Source: Fennellomyces sp. T-0311
Lineage: Eukaryota; Mucoromycota; Mucoromycetes; Mucorales; Lichtheimiaceae
Direction of reading: 5' to 3'
Assembly (NCBI GenBank): GCA_025266875.1
Contig: JALLLT010000001.1
Location: 372,001-436,000 of the forward strand
DNA length: 64,000 bases
The notes under the pieces are model-generated. The model searched no databases. It saw only the letters and a list, made by a program, of their open reading frames with translations, and had not been told where the DNA came from. This document shows, piece by piece, positions 12,852 to 25,749 of this stretch (positions are counted from its first letter, which is position 1; every line of letters starts with the position of its first letter). Both the position numbers and the translations under genes were made by a program.

Positions 12852-14166
12852 GAGGAAACACCGGGCGCAGTTCTGTGTGGAAATTTGACTTTGTAAGTGG
12901 TTATGCAACGTGCCGAGTAACAGAATGTAGTACTGCCAGTGCTCTTTTCCCACCAATTTTTTCTTCATACCGCTTCATCAATACAGCCAATACCTTCTTA
13001 ACAGGAAAGTAGACCGAGTGCTGGAATTTGAAGGATCGCTTGTCATGAAGCGGCAGGTGTACGAAACATATCAGCATGAATAATAACACTTACGACGCAC
13101 CGCTTACATACTTTGCAAGCGACGGAGGATCACCATTTGTCCTGGCTTGTGCGTAGTAACTCGTGAGTCTACGTGCTTGAGCCATGGCCGCTACGGGTCA
13201 GCTCGGCGGGCGGCAAAGATACTTTTCGAATTACAGTAGCCTCATTGATCACCGGCTTCTTTGAATGTCTTTTGTATGACCTTGACATACAGACCCATAG
13301 GTTACATTTTGGATACGGTACAGCTGCTTGCATTTCTCCATTTGCTTTTGTAGATATACCGCTGGTGCATCCGCTTGGTGGTCTTCTTGATGGGATTTTC
13401 CGGGATTTTTTGTTTTTCTCATACGGCAACGTGATAAAACATCAAATAAATCTTTATTAAAATGTTCGAGAATAATCACTTCTTTTTCTCCGTGCTGATG
13501 AAATTATTGACACAGGAAAATGAGTATCGTTCCTCAGTATGAGTTTTCAATCGGATTTCTTTCCACTGTGCTATGTAGGATTGAAGTACTCGTCGGAGTA
13601 TTGGTAACATCACCCTAGCAAGAGGTGGTTCCTATTACATGATGGATCGCCAGCTTACCTCCTTTGTCTACGAATCAAGGCTACACTAATCATGACCTTG
13701 CTGCTTTCCTCCATCAATGTATAACATGATTGATCGTGTACTGATACCCTCTCTGGATGACGTGACAGAAACTTTACGCATACATAGTTATGCAAAGTAC
13801 TGCAAAAAAACAGCTTCCGCATAACAGCGTTTTTAAATAGTCAAATAGGACCGATTACGTACGCTTCTCCCAGTACATATTGACGGGCAACTTTGTGGCA
13901 ATCGCTTCTTCTGCTAAACCAGCATGATAAGAGCCAGTCGTGCGTTTGATCAGAAAGCTATAGATACATTTCGATGCATGTATTGTTGCGTATAAAGCAA
14001 AGGCAGCGAGTTTGTTTTCTGGCACTTTGGCATCCCCTACAACGCAGTAAAGACTACGTATCTACGAGTTTGACAAATCAACTTGTTAATGCCCCAAGAA
14101 AATGGTAGCAAAATTGCTTAAATAATAGAATGTGTTGCATTTGGTATGAGAAGTTATCATTAAAAC
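12852..14166. other. Spacer between F-box pair and transposon
   Basis: No gene supported. Overlapping short frames on both strands at 13170-13480 include a cysteine-containing minus-strand peptide, but it has no continuation. The right edge abuts the transposon terminus. Confidence 0.45.
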
Positions 14167-14181
14167 ATCATCGGAAAAAAT
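14167..14181 (+). repeat. Left terminal inverted repeat
   Basis: Fifteen bases identical to the reverse complement of 20290-20304. Flanked inside by GGGTTGA-type subterminal motifs. Confidence 0.75.
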
Positions 14182-14403
14182 ATCCCGCTGATCGGAGCTT
14201 ATCAATGTTGAGAGGGTTGACGGAAGGTTGACAGGGTTCATCAATCCGCTCAATGTTCCACAACTGCCGCTTGCCTTGAAACAGGTTACCGGAGTATTGA
14301 AAGCCCTTGTGAATGATGATCAACGCTGTAACCAAATTCTAGGATATTGTAATTGTCTAGTGTGGTACTTCATAGAAATATATATATTTTAAATAGAGTT
14401 TAT

Positions 14404-17400
14404 CTAGTAATCATCGGCACAGATATCGGAATCGTCATCTTCTCCTTGGCTAGCTTCCTCCTCGTCATCTCCATGGTTATTTTCGACAGTTTCCCAATGA
14501 ACAAAGTCCGTACTGGTTTCGTTAAGCTTTGGAAGCTTACCGTTGCTGCTGCTCCACGAGAAACGGTCAGAGTCATGGTTTAGCAAATACTTTTTGTAAG
14601 TGTTCTTGCTACCCAGAACGGGATTGGGAAGTGTTTTTGTAGAAAAATCGGGTACAACATGGATAGACCGCTTCACCTGATTAACTTGGGCGACGAAAAG
14701 ACCTTTATAGTTCTCCTCAAGGCACGGTGAGAGAACCTCTAACCCTGTCTTGTGGACTTCGTTCAATGACTTGTACCGACGTGCCAGAACGAGATCGTAC
14801 TCTTTCCCTTTATATGTCGCCTGGAAAAGCAGAAGCACTTGGCCGTACGATTCATATATGTACTTATCGCTTGGATCTCTGAGGTTGCGAGATTGGAACA
14901 CGGCAAAGTCTTTTCTTTCACGACCATGAAACTGATCATGCGTCCTGATTTTGTCATTGATAATTGTCCCGTTGGTATCGTTGTCCATAATAGTTAAGGT
15001 CTGATACACCTTAACATTATCGTCGTCGAGCTGTGGCATATTGCGTGCTGCTACACTTGTGAAGCGTTTTTCGATGGCGACATCCAAGAACGAACGAATT
15101 ACTTTATCACAGCCATGAAGAGTCGCCTTTGTCTTCAGCGCTGATACCATTTGAGGGGTGGTTGGAGATGTCATCGTATAGCTCAATTCGTATCGTTTGG
15201 TGGTGATCTTGCGGATCGATTCTTCAGCACGTATGGCGGTTGCAAACTCGTTCGATTGGTTGATGATGGTATCAAACAGTAGGTCCTTTTTATATACGAA
15301 ATTTGCCATTTGTGATAACGAGTCAAATCGGCGGTTTGTTCGTTTCGCAGGCTTTTTGACATCGATAATATGCTGATGTTCAGAGCTGGTTGTGCTATAG
15401 CCGCTAATAACTCCTCGGGATCTGATATCATCGGCATATTTCTGTAGCATATGGTTCTTCGGGAAGTTCAAACCAGATTTTGAATACTTTTGGAACACTG
15501 GGCTGTAGATATAGTATGCATCCAGTGATTCCTGCATTTCAAGAAGAGATTGCTCTGTGTGTTCTTTGGCAGTGGCGTGCATAGTAAAATCCAAAAAATG
15601 TCGTAAGCAAAGTGCTGCTTGGAGCGGGATGTAATCGTGGCAGCAAGGCAATATAATTGTCATGTTGCTTCGCATTTCGGTATATGTGGGATTTCTGAGG
15701 AACCGGTAAAAAACACCGTTATTGAATTTTCGATGGTTTTGATAGGCCGGTATCTCAGAAGCTCGCATATTGATTTCCTCAATGATTGAGTTTCCTCTAG
15801 AACCATGATAGTCCAAAATGAGCGCGTCGAGACATTTAAGCAGATGTGTATAGACACCGCCAAGCTGGTGTAAGTCATCGACGACGATGGAACTATGTAT
15901 ATCGAAGTATGGTTGGCGAAGATTCCAAAATGCATTCTAAGTGAATTAAATGATATATTACTTTATATTAGAGAAAATGTGGTCTGTATACGTCGAAGTT
16001 ATTACATACCTGCACTTGATGAATCGAATAGCCTTCAAATACTTCTTTTTCACCTTTCTTCTTTGTCCGTGGGTCACTGATAAGCTTTTTCCCGTAATGA
16101 TAAAGTTCTTTCATATGGGTCGCCGTTCGTTTTTTGGTGTTATCTTTGTGGTTTTCACGGTATTGTTTAGTGAAAACAAAGCAGCGTGGACAGCCTCTCT
16201 TGGTATTTCCGCTTTTGACAAGAGCTAGTAACCATCTTATATTCAATTTAGCAAAACCTGATTGCGTTAAAAGTCAAACGCACTTACTGCTCTTGAAGGT
16301 CTGCAGTATATGCTGCCAACGCTGGAACACACATGTACATTTTGTTCTCAGGTCCTTTCATCTTGTAAGCAGTATACTTCTTAAATGGCGCTAGAATCTT
16401 GTCTAAGCAGTAATGGAAAATAGCCTTCTTTGCGACTGAAAACCATGGCTTCTTTGCCAGCATTTTGCTCTCAACTACCGGAAAGTATGCTAGTAAGCGA
16501 GTACCGTGTAGTGTGTCTTTACTTCGGTACTCCAAAGGCGTGTTCGCTAAGAATATATAATTGTTAGACATAACCATATTTGTAGTGCGCGTACATTATT
16601 ACTAACCAAGCTTCAAGTATATTGGCCATGCACTATCTCTGTTATTACCGGTAATTACCGTTTTGTCAGAGGCTAACATGAGTCCTAGTATAACAGAGCC
16701 TGGTGGCGATATTTCCTAGAAACAAACATTAATCACTTTTTTCCAATGGTACTGATATATATACCTGGATCTCATGCCACCACTGTCCGCTGTAAAAGTC
16801 GCTATAAACTCTTTCTCCGTTGCGGGTAACAGTGCTTGGTACTAAACGCGTTACATCGTCGAACAAAGGATGACTAAAGAGTTTCTCGGCCAGATCACGA
16901 ATATCGCGGTATACAAGAGACGGTTGCCCAACTACCGCCAAGAACTGCTCTTTGTTTTCTTGAGGAAAGTCGGGAACTACGCCAAGATCAATGCTCTCTG
17001 TTTTAAAAGGCTAAAAATAGTCAAGCTTGCTTGTAAACAGTTATGCTAATGTGGGTAACTTTGGTGCTCACCAAGGTAACTTTTTTACTTTGACCTTCAG
17101 AAAGTTTTCGAATTACGCTGTCAAAGGTTGTAAATTGTATGTCATCTTGGAACGGGGTCAATCGTGCTATTTTGATAATTTCGACAAGGCTAAAGTGTAT
17201 TTTATATGCATGCGTTGAGAATGCAGCTCATATGGTATCCTTTGCTTATGTAACTGCATACCGCTTGTACCGTTCTTGAGAAAGTCCACAATCAAGTGCA
17301 AATTCGGCGACCATGAGCTCTAGATTTGAGACACCAGGGTCTTTTGGGTTACTGTCTAAACCAACTGCCTCAAACCAATGGTCTTTACGGAACGGTTCTT

Positions 17401-17711
17401 AATATAATATGGCAATATTAGCAGTGGATTCACAACACGTTTTGAAACCATTTACCTTCGTAGTAATGCGTTTCATTATCACTGTCTGAAGACTCCTCTC
17501 CTTCCATGATAAACTCCATGGGTTCAGCACTAGTCTCTTCTTCAGGAGAAACGCTTTCAAAACTTTCCATAATTGGTGGTGATGCGCTGATAACGTGCGA
17601 AGGTTGCTTTAAATGTGTCGCCAAAATATGGCTACGGAGAGCCCAAGTAGAGCCATACGTGCGGTTAGAAGGGCAGTTTTGATAGTGACACCTGATTGGC
17701 TCTTCTTCCAT
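14404..17711 (-). CDS. Plavaka-type transposase with N-terminal C2H2 zinc finger
   Basis: Eight exons: 17711-17456, 17397-17262, 17189-17072, 17010-16765, 16715-16607, 16546-16288, 16235-16010, 15936-14404. They sum to 961 codons (960 residues) with no internal stop. A C2H2 finger occupies about residues 8-33. Plavaka-typical blocks follow in order: SGQWWHEIQ near 244-252, LASDKTVITGN near 263-273, NTPLEYRSK near 290, LAAYTADLQEQW near 364-376, KRGCPRC near 390, and FPKNHMLQKYADDIRSRG with a following SEHQHI near 608-640. The C-terminus is acidic. Plavaka proteins excise and insert DNA using an RNase H-like fold; I infer catalytic competence only from the open frame. It diverges from the second element gene across about 450 bp (17.71-18.16 kb), probably a shared promoter region. 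Confidence 0.85.
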
Positions 17712-18160
17712 TATGAATGTAAAGCGCAGTAAAGCAGTGCTTCACCGTTGACGATAAGCTAGCATATGTGTTTGCACCTCGGACTTTTAATTGTTCCGCA
17801 AGGTGCTGCTTTCAGCGTCATAAACACTCATTACTGAAGTATCCCGAGTCAATGTGATACAAAAGGAAAGCACAAGTCTATGGATGTAGAGAAGATAGCT
17901 GATACTACACAATTTGTTTTTAACTTGAATATTTCTATCAGTGACGCTGTCGTTTTTTACACCGTGAAGTCAAATCATTTTCACGATCGAGCATGAAGTA
18001 TTGTGGAACAATGTAACTGTTACTGATACAGCGATAAATGATCTGATAATGAGGCATTTGACATCCGTTTTCATTGACGCTATGCTGAGAAACTTTTGGT
18101 TGGTGGTACCATTTTGAAGGCGGTGATTATCAGATCAAAATCTGATAGGCGGCACCTGTA

Positions 18161-19938
18161 ATGGTAGCGGTGACAAAAATACCCTGCCAATACGGCAGTC
18201 ATCGAAAGAAACCACCCTTGCCCTTTTTTCACCACCCTTCCAAAAAAATGGCTAATCACCACCTTACTACTACTAAAAGACCATACCATGCAGTTGATTC
18301 ATCAGATGATGGTATATACATTCTAAAAGATGGAATATTTGCATACATATAAGTATGATTTACAGTATTATATATACCTTTTTGATATTTTAGTATCGAG
18401 GGACATATTAGCTGAAGCACGCAGACATTTTCGCGACAATATCGACTTCATCAATGGAGAAGATGATTTAGAGTACGTGACAAAGGGTTACTTATCCTCG
18501 TGTACTTTGTTATAACAGTAACTCTATCTGCTATTAGACGACTTGATGAGTCGCGCTTAAGTCCATCTTTTGGGACAGATTGGGATGAGGTACATATGCT
18601 CTGCTTCTATACAAATATTATCTAATTATATATGTATGATATACAGCGGAATGCCTTTGAGGAAACAGACCGCACCAGCAACCAGCGACAGTTATCGACG
18701 ATGAAGTAAGTAGTGCATAGATATCCATATTTTTATTCTGATTATATATCTTTATTTTAAGCATGATGCCCCCGCAACCCTACGACTTTGAGAAGAAGTC
18801 TCCTGAATGGGAAGCTTTGAAAAAAGGTGCCATACGGTATTTAATTTTGGAAAATGCTTTTCCTACCATGGCAGCAACTGGTCAGGCATGCAAGAAGCAG
18901 GTCCAGGAGATCTTGGGGAGCAAATTCGATGCAACAAGAACATTGCACCCCAGATTCATCGATGATGTATGTGGTAATCAAGGCTCACGATTTATGATGT
19001 AACTGTAGAGATGTATTTGTAGTACGCTGCAATGATCGGAAAACAACGAACGCAGCTTCATAGTGCTGTGGGTACCTGGCTGCTCAAATATGATTTCAAT
19101 GGTGCCGATTTCCTTCACATGTGCAATCACAAGTTGACAAGTATGAGTATCTCGTACAATATCACAGGTAATATGCTGATAGACTACTTTCTATATCTGC
19201 ACGAGAAACTCATCGTATTATTTTACCTGTTTCCAGATATGCCCGCGAAGGTTACTCCTCTGATGGTGAGTTTCTCCGGTCTCAATGCATTATTGACTGC
19301 ATAGTCGATGTGCTTGTCCGTACTCGCAGTATCAGACGCTTGAATCCTTGCCCTCGTAATATACCTAAAGAGTGTATTACAATGATAACACTTATGGTAA
19401 TTCCGATAATAGTACGTATATACTTATACTTACCTACTGATGCTTAGATTTTGTATCGTATGAAAGTGTTCATTGATAAGAATCGCGCCAAAGAAGGTGC
19501 CACCCGTCATGTCGCTACTAACCCCGACGCTACTTTGGAAGGGGGTTATGCGAAGGCGAAGAGGAATTCAGGGCAGAAGGCGAGGACGACGGCGAGGAGG
19601 TTGTAAACGGCAACGATAACAGCAAGCAAGCGACTGATGACTTTGGGTGGGATAAGTCTTGGCATAAGTCTTACCGTGACTTTTTGAGCCCCAAAGGCCA
19701 GCTTGGTAGGTACCTTGTCTGGGGTCCCGTCCAGCGTTTTGTATCAGAACGTGTTGAGCGCGCCAAATTGAAGAACAATGGGGGAGATCGTGGCGTCGCT
19801 GAGCTTTTTGGTGATATTATACATCAAAAGTATCAGATGGCTCAACAGCAGGACTTGATACCACTCGAGGAGGTACCTTCAGATAGGCCCATTGTGCGCG
19901 CCCAACCCACTCCCAAAAGAGTTAGATACTTCGGTTGA
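18161..19938 (+). CDS. Second transposon gene, unrecognised protein
   Basis: Proposed exons: 18161-18311, 18394-18472, 18538-18589, 18647-18705, 18762-18966, 19023-19153, 19237-19396, 19448-19496, 19556-19938, giving 422 residues (393 if translation starts at the methionine at 18248). The first five junctions are canonical. The donor at 19154 (GTACAA) and the donor at 19497 (GTGCCA) are weak and were chosen because they keep the frame open. The central part (EALKKGAIRYLILENAF, then CIIDCIVDVLVRTRS) looks like a compact helical domain. The C-terminal third begins acidic (GEEEFRAEGEDDGEE). I do not recognise the family; a distant likeness to transposon-associated fungal domains such as DUF6532 is only an impression. 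Its position inside the element suggests an accessory transposition or regulatory role. Confidence 0.6.
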
Positions 19939-20289
19939 GGGTATAAAAGATTTGCTTTCATTAGAAAATAAAGATTAAATGTTACAAATACCAAAAATAG
20001 ATGTATGTTATGTGCAGATAATAATGCGAACCAAACTAGAGAGAATGAGCATAATAATTGTATAGCGAGCTGAACTCTTGTCAAGGCTATCAAGCTGTAC
20101 AATCCTTTCAATATTTTTTCAGAATTCGAAAATACGTTGCAGCCTTGTCGTATGTTGGATGGGTGTTGTAAAGGGTTCATCAACCCATTTAATATTGAGA
20201 CGGTGTTTCAACTAGGGGGGGAGGGGTAAAGCTGGGTTAGCTGGGTTACTAAGGGTTGAGAAGGATTGAGACGACTTGGCAGGGTTGAG

Positions 20290-20304
20290 ATTTTTTCCGA
20301 TGAT
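20290..20304 (-). repeat. Right terminal inverted repeat
   Basis: Exact inverted copy of 14167-14181. The preceding 150 bp contain several GGGTTGAG and GGGTTA motifs likely to be subterminal binding sites. Confidence 0.75.
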
Positions 20305-22168
20305 AGGAAGTAACAAGAATAAAAATGCTCGAATAGTTAATACTCCAGATGATAGTGAAGTACCAGCATGAATAGGCTGTTTTTTTAACAGAGCGAACTC
20401 TAAATCCTTACCTTTAATACTATGCTAGGTTAATATATTATACCTTGCGCAAAAGTATCGGTGGTCAAATTGTGTTTTGCTTTGGCGTAATAGCGTATAC
20501 TTGTATTAGCTGCTATCTAGTAGTTTTTCAGATGACTTCCAGGATCCTTGACGTAGGTGTCCCTTCCAAAAATAAACCGAGCTTTCTTTTTTCTACAGAC
20601 CTTTTTTAACCTATATTTCGCCGTACATTTGAGTGCTTAAAAGCCTGGAATAACTGCTGACAATTTGACCGACACAAACACAGAACTCTCTGAGCGTGAC
20701 ATATCCCTGAGCAACCGCTTCTTATTTTTAAAAGTTGGTTAAACGGATGAACCTTTAGCTACAATTGCTATCTAGTACAACGTTCGGGTGTTCGAGGAAT
20801 CAAGTAACGAAGCTCATTACGATCCGCAGATTTTACCGTCTGCTCAGAGTATCGATAAACATGTTTGTCTACCATTTGACTAGCACATGAATGGTTCTTT
20901 TGTGGATGTAAGTTGGTACAGAATCGTCTTTGCTACTGGAGTGTGATTGACTATGATTTTTTCAACATGTAACTTTGTACTTGTTAGCTAATGATAAAGC
21001 AAAGGCATGGCTAAACTCTCAGAGTCCCGAACTTTCAAAATTCATGGGATACCGAGTATCGGAAATGCGGAATTCACTGTCGTACACACAAAAAAAAGCG
21101 TAGCCGCCATATTTACTTTGAGAATTATCACATACACTCAGATTTCTACCTACTAATACTGAATAAACCATATTAGTATGTCTATGCGAAGCTGATATAG
21201 TAGAAAAAGCTGTTACACAGCTTTATCCATAATTCTCCTGAATGATACTCGGAATGCTGATTAATATCTCACCAACCGTTGAAAGAATCTTAGAACTATG
21301 CAGTGTTACTGGCTATTGGCAACGGGTAGTGCGAGGTCATGGGGCCTACATAAATTTAGTCACTCTTCTCATGTCATTGATTAACGTATTTAGCAGGATC
21401 CTTGCTGATCTTTAAACGTAGCGAAGCATCATTGTTTTCTGCCGTTACATTAGGAAGAATGTTTTTTTCGAAAAACTTTGTCCACACGTGTCTGAACCCC
21501 GTCTGTCGCAGTTATTTTGTTATGGTAAAATAGTCACCAAAACGGAAAGTATTAGTACACTGGTTATAATCCCCCCACACTACATTTTGGAGTGTGAGAA
21601 AAAATAATGGATTGCTGGATTTTTAGCGTGGTATGTGTTACTTGATATGAGATCACCAGTGTACCACCCCCTTACGTGCATGAATACCTATCTTGAGCTT
21701 ATTAATGATTTTGCACCAATCTCCTGTGTTGGTACAGTAAGATGGGCCCCTGGCCGGTCCGAATATGCGCGGGTCCCATTATCTTATTGTATTCCAAATT
21801 CGACCACGTTGTGTGTCAACTATAATTTTTTTTTACAATGGATTTTCTTCTCTCCACACCTTGAGCCACTAGCAAAAAAAAAAAAAATCGGACATTTTCG
21901 CTGCTAAACTTATTACTAAGGTCATGGAGTTAGTAGCCGCGATAGTGTTACACGATTCATTATCTTAGAGTTCAACCAGCACCATTGATGGTTTATCGGA
22001 CAGTAACAAAGTTTCGGTGGTACTGAGATCCAAAATAGTAACCAGCGATAAACTCTAAGGAACGGTTACAGATTTTCAACTCTTCCGATTGGACCAAACA
22101 AATGCTTCGGACCTGACTATGGATCTGCTAAAAAGTTTGTTAAAAATGTTTCCCACAATGCATTTCAC
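20305..22168. other. Gene-free spacer right of the transposon
   Basis: AT-rich, no supported gene; the longest frame (21635-21907, plus) has no recognisable content. Confidence 0.5.
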
Positions 22169-22175
22169 TATAAAA
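22169..22175 (+). promoter_or_regulatory. TATA box of the aminotransferase gene
   Basis: TATAAAA 69 bp upstream of the ATG at 22244, which has a good context (ACAATGGCC). Confidence 0.55.
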
Positions 22176-22243
22176 GCTGCCAATTGAAGCTGTCATTTCG
22201 ATCTTTTCTTTTTTTATTAAGCAAAACTACATACAGCACAACA

Positions 22244-23807
22244 ATGGCCGCCTCTGCAAAGCTCGCTCAATTCGGTAAACAACACATCGCCAAGGGTATT
22301 GGTCGCAGCACCGAACTCGTCCTTGAACGTGCTCAGGGCTCCTATGTCTGGACCGTTGACGGCAAGAAGTACCTTGATCTCACCCCGGTATTGGCGTCAC
22401 CTCGACTGGTAAATATTAGTAACAAAACCACCATAACAACAAAAAACAATGAGTTATTCATTCATGCGTGTAGGTCACAACCATCCCACTGTTGTCAAGG
22501 CTGTCCAGGATCAAGCTGCCAACCTCGCTCACGGCCAGGTCAACTTGGTCTTCCACAAGCCCATGTTGGATTTGATCGAACGTTTGAAGCCCAAGATGCC
22601 CTCTCCCGAGTTGAACACCTTCTTCTTCACCAACTCTGGTGCTGAGGCTGTCGAGAACGCCATCAAATTGGCTCGTCATGCTACCAACCGCCAAAACATC
22701 ATCGTTTTCCAGGGCTCCTACCACGGTCGTACTTTCGGCACCATGGCCCTGACTACCTCCAAGACCGTCTACAGCACTGGTTTCGGTCCCTTGATGCCCG
22801 GTGTCCACGTTGCTCCCTTCCCTACCACCAGCAATGGGCCGTCACAGGCCGATCCCCACCCGATTCGACGCTGAATGGTGTGTCCAGGAATCCCTCAACC
22901 AACTTGAAATCTTGTTGAAGCAACGCAGTGCTCCCCAGGATACCGCTGCCTTCCTCATCGAACCAGGTAAGGTATTATATTATAATTTAGCGGAGCCAAA
23001 TTAACATGGCTGCATATTAGTCCAAGGTGAAGGTGGTTACGTCGCACCTCCCCCCAGCTGGCTCCCAGGGTCTCCGGCAAGATCGCTGACAAGCACAACA
23101 TTCTTTTGATCGCTGATGAAGTCCAGTCTGGTTTCGGTCGCACCGGTAAAATGTTTGCTGTTGAACACTCCAACGTTGTTCCCGATATCATGATCATGGC
23201 TAAGGGTATTGCTTCGGTTACCCCATCTCTGGTGTTGTTTCCCGCAAGGAGATTATGGATCGCCAGCCCGCTGGCTCCATGGGTGGTACCTACTCTGGTA
23301 ACGCCGTTGCCTGTGCTGCTGCCAAGGCTACTTTGGATGTGTTTGACCAGGAAAGATTGATCCGACAACTGCAATGCTCGGTAAGATACTTTTAAATCCG
23401 GGAAAGGAAGGATATTGGGATAAGAAAAACTAAACTAGGCGATGTATAGTTCGGAACAATTCTTCGCTGCCTTCCGCGCCAAGTTGCCCGGCTTTGCTTC
23501 CCCAGGGTGTGACTGTCGACGTCCGTGGTCTGGGTTTTGATGATGGTATTGAATTCCAGGGCGTGCCATATGGTTTTGCTGCCAAGGTCTGCAGTGAAGC
23601 CATTGAAGTTGGACACTCTCTTGTTGAACACTTCGATTTACGAGACCATTCGATTGATTCGTAAGTGTCTAAATAAGTTGAACGCCGGTTTTGCAGTTGA
23701 ACCTAACGTGATTATCCTTTATAGCCGCCTTGACATCACCAAGGAAGGAAACCGACCTTGCTGTCGATAAGGTCATTGCCGCCATTGCCGCCGCTTTCCA
23801 AGGCTAA
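22244..23807 (+). pseudogene. Class III PLP aminotransferase with multiple frameshifts
   Basis: The conceptual product starts MAASAKLAQFGKQHIAK and matches class III (ornithine/GABA type) aminotransferases throughout: [50 protein letters not shown], and the PLP-lysine region IMIMAKG near 23200. The reading frame is broken repeatedly: near 22385, 22825, 23065-23080, 23215, 23363, 23492, 23605 and 23727-23755. Each break looks like the gain or loss of one base. Splice sites remain clean (for example 22411 GTAAAT to TGTAG at about 22474, and an intron near 23665-23725). Little or no substitution decay is apparent. Either a recently inactivated gene or consensus-sequence indels. Substrate cannot be assigned. 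Confidence 0.8.
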
Positions 23808-23947
23808 GCAATCTCTCAACCTCTCACCCCTCACAAATTCCCTGTATATTCCTTTCTGTGTATAGTAGTATAGCATTTCCATTTGTTTGTTTATTTTCCT
23901 TTTTTGCGCCACTATATAAAAGCGACTGTTTCACTATATACATGCAA

Positions 23948-24582
23948 TCAGGGAGGAATGTAAGGGTTTTTTGTGGATCGAAGGGTTGTCGTTGTTGTGT
24001 TGGCCAGGGCTATTCTTAATGTACTTTGGAAGGATAAATACTTGCTGCTGATGTCCATGACTTGGTTGCATCCCAAGGCGTTCGAATACAATACACGACT
24101 ATCCTGAAGATGCAAGTACTGCTGGATACTCACAAATACTAGATATCTTGCTCCATCGTCGATAGTATTTGACATATTCAGTGTGCTCGGCGCGTTATAA
24201 TTATGCACGATTTGTAATACATTGACCCCATTGTCCAAGACCAGACACAGCTCGGCTAAACAATGAGATCCAAATAAAGGAGCACCGGCAATCCGGTACA
24301 TGACAGGGTCAATTAAATCCCGTTCGGTCATCTGGCATAGGTTGGTGTTGCTACGTTTATGAAAAAAGCTGAATATAGTAGTTGACACATTCAGGCCGAT
24401 TATCGACGGCACTAATGCGTTATTTGGCCACTTGATATTTATTGCAAAGCATTTGGATCCAGAGAAAACCTTGATGTACGTTACACGTCATTGATAACCT
24501 AACAAAGCATATACATACCTAGGAAATAAATGATACCAGCGATTCCAGAAAATATGAATTGATGCCCGTATAAGCTTGACAT
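23948..24582 (-). CDS. Hypothetical protein with N-terminal hydrophobic segment
   Basis: Exons 24582-24519 and 24411-23948 join in frame (GTATGT donor, TTAG acceptor) to give 175 residues. The first 21 residues (MSSLYGHQFIFSGIAG...) are hydrophobic and could be a signal anchor. The rest (GSHCLAELCLVLDNG, YLVFVSIQQYLHLQDS) has no domain I recognise. It is convergent with the aminotransferase. Coding status is uncertain; it may be a remnant or have further upstream exons. Confidence 0.35.
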
Positions 24583-25749
24583 TGCAGATAGAGTGCATTC
24601 TCGCTTACGTAGTATAGTTCGGTCAGCCCGCTAAGCGGAAGAATTGTTCTTGGACCAGAAGAATAGCAAAGATAGTAATTCTATGCTCAAAATCCACGAA
24701 CGTCGATTGAGATAATGTTTAGAGCGGAGGAGGACGAAGAACTAGATTAAACACTAGATCGGTTCTTTATATAGAATCAGCTTTTTTCCGTAGAGATTTA
24801 TCCTTTGATTTGATATGCTTCTATAGCTTGAATAACCCTTCTATATAAATAAGACACTGAACGAAAAAGAAGGAACATATGGATGGCCTTCCGATATCTC
24901 GATCTCGATACACATACATGAGTCATGTTTTGTTTTTTTTTGATAATGCCGATCTTAACCAAGGTCCAGGAGCAAAGTAATGATGTTAACATCGCTGGAG
25001 AAGCGAATGGAACGTTTACTTTTCTTGTTCGCGTCTATCCAAAGGATCGGTGGATAGGTACTATTGATTACTTTTTTTTCACCATCAACTTGATTTATAT
25101 TGTGCGTACAATGTGGAAAGTACAGTTATTGGTTCATACGCACTATGTACATCGAAATGCACACATGAGGGTTTTGACCAAACGTAAGCAGTGTCTTCTT
25201 ACCACGCTGTTGCAAAAGACTAGGATGAACCTGTGCAAAAATTTGCCATAATACTACGCGCATGTAATCGGTCATATTTGACTATTTTACTCGCCAGAAT
25301 GGTTGGTGTGCTATTTGCGTAATGCAGACAATAGATGCACAAAATTCTGTCATCTTATCCAGTAAACACGATTCAACTTGCTATAGAATGTTGGACAAGT
25401 GCCTGATGCGTGGTCGAAGCAACATTGATTTGTAAACACAGAAGCAAACTGGCGATTCACCCATATTCAGCGGCTGTCTCAAAAGAAAAAAATTCACCAG
25501 AAACGGATAGTCAAACCGTTTCGTTCCCTCTAAAAAACACCACCAGACAAGAGACTTTCAAGGTCTGGGACAAGGGCGATCGAGAGTGTGTGATCAATGC
25601 TGCCGTTGCATAGTAACGCGGACGAATTCACCCAAAAGATCGACCTCAGTGCCCAAAAAGAAGCGTTTTCTGGCAGACGATTCGGCGGTAGAGGGAAATG
25701 TGGAGTATATTTATACGCAAACCGAGATCAGCATTGGGTCTTTATCTGT
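24583..25749. other. Spacer without a supported gene
   Basis: Several short overlapping plus-strand frames at 25410-25910 are present, none with recognisable content. Confidence 0.45.

Larger units (their letters stand above)
14167..20304. mobile_element. Two-gene Plavaka-type DNA transposon
   Basis: The left end (14167-14181) reads ATCATCGGAAAAAAT, and the right end (20290-20304) is its exact inverted copy. Subterminal GGGTT-rich motifs occur on both sides, including AGGGTTCATCAAYCC at 14233-14247 and 20172-20186. Between the ends lie only a minus-strand Plavaka transposase and a divergent plus-strand gene. I could not find a convincing target-site duplication, so the exact outer bases are uncertain. 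Plavaka elements are fungal cut-and-paste transposons of the CACTA-like group (family knowledge). Confidence 0.75.

Noticed and set aside
13173..13479. Overlapping frames on both strands with a cysteine-containing peptide, considered as a transposase zinc finger
   Set aside because: Too short, no continuation and no catalytic part nearby.
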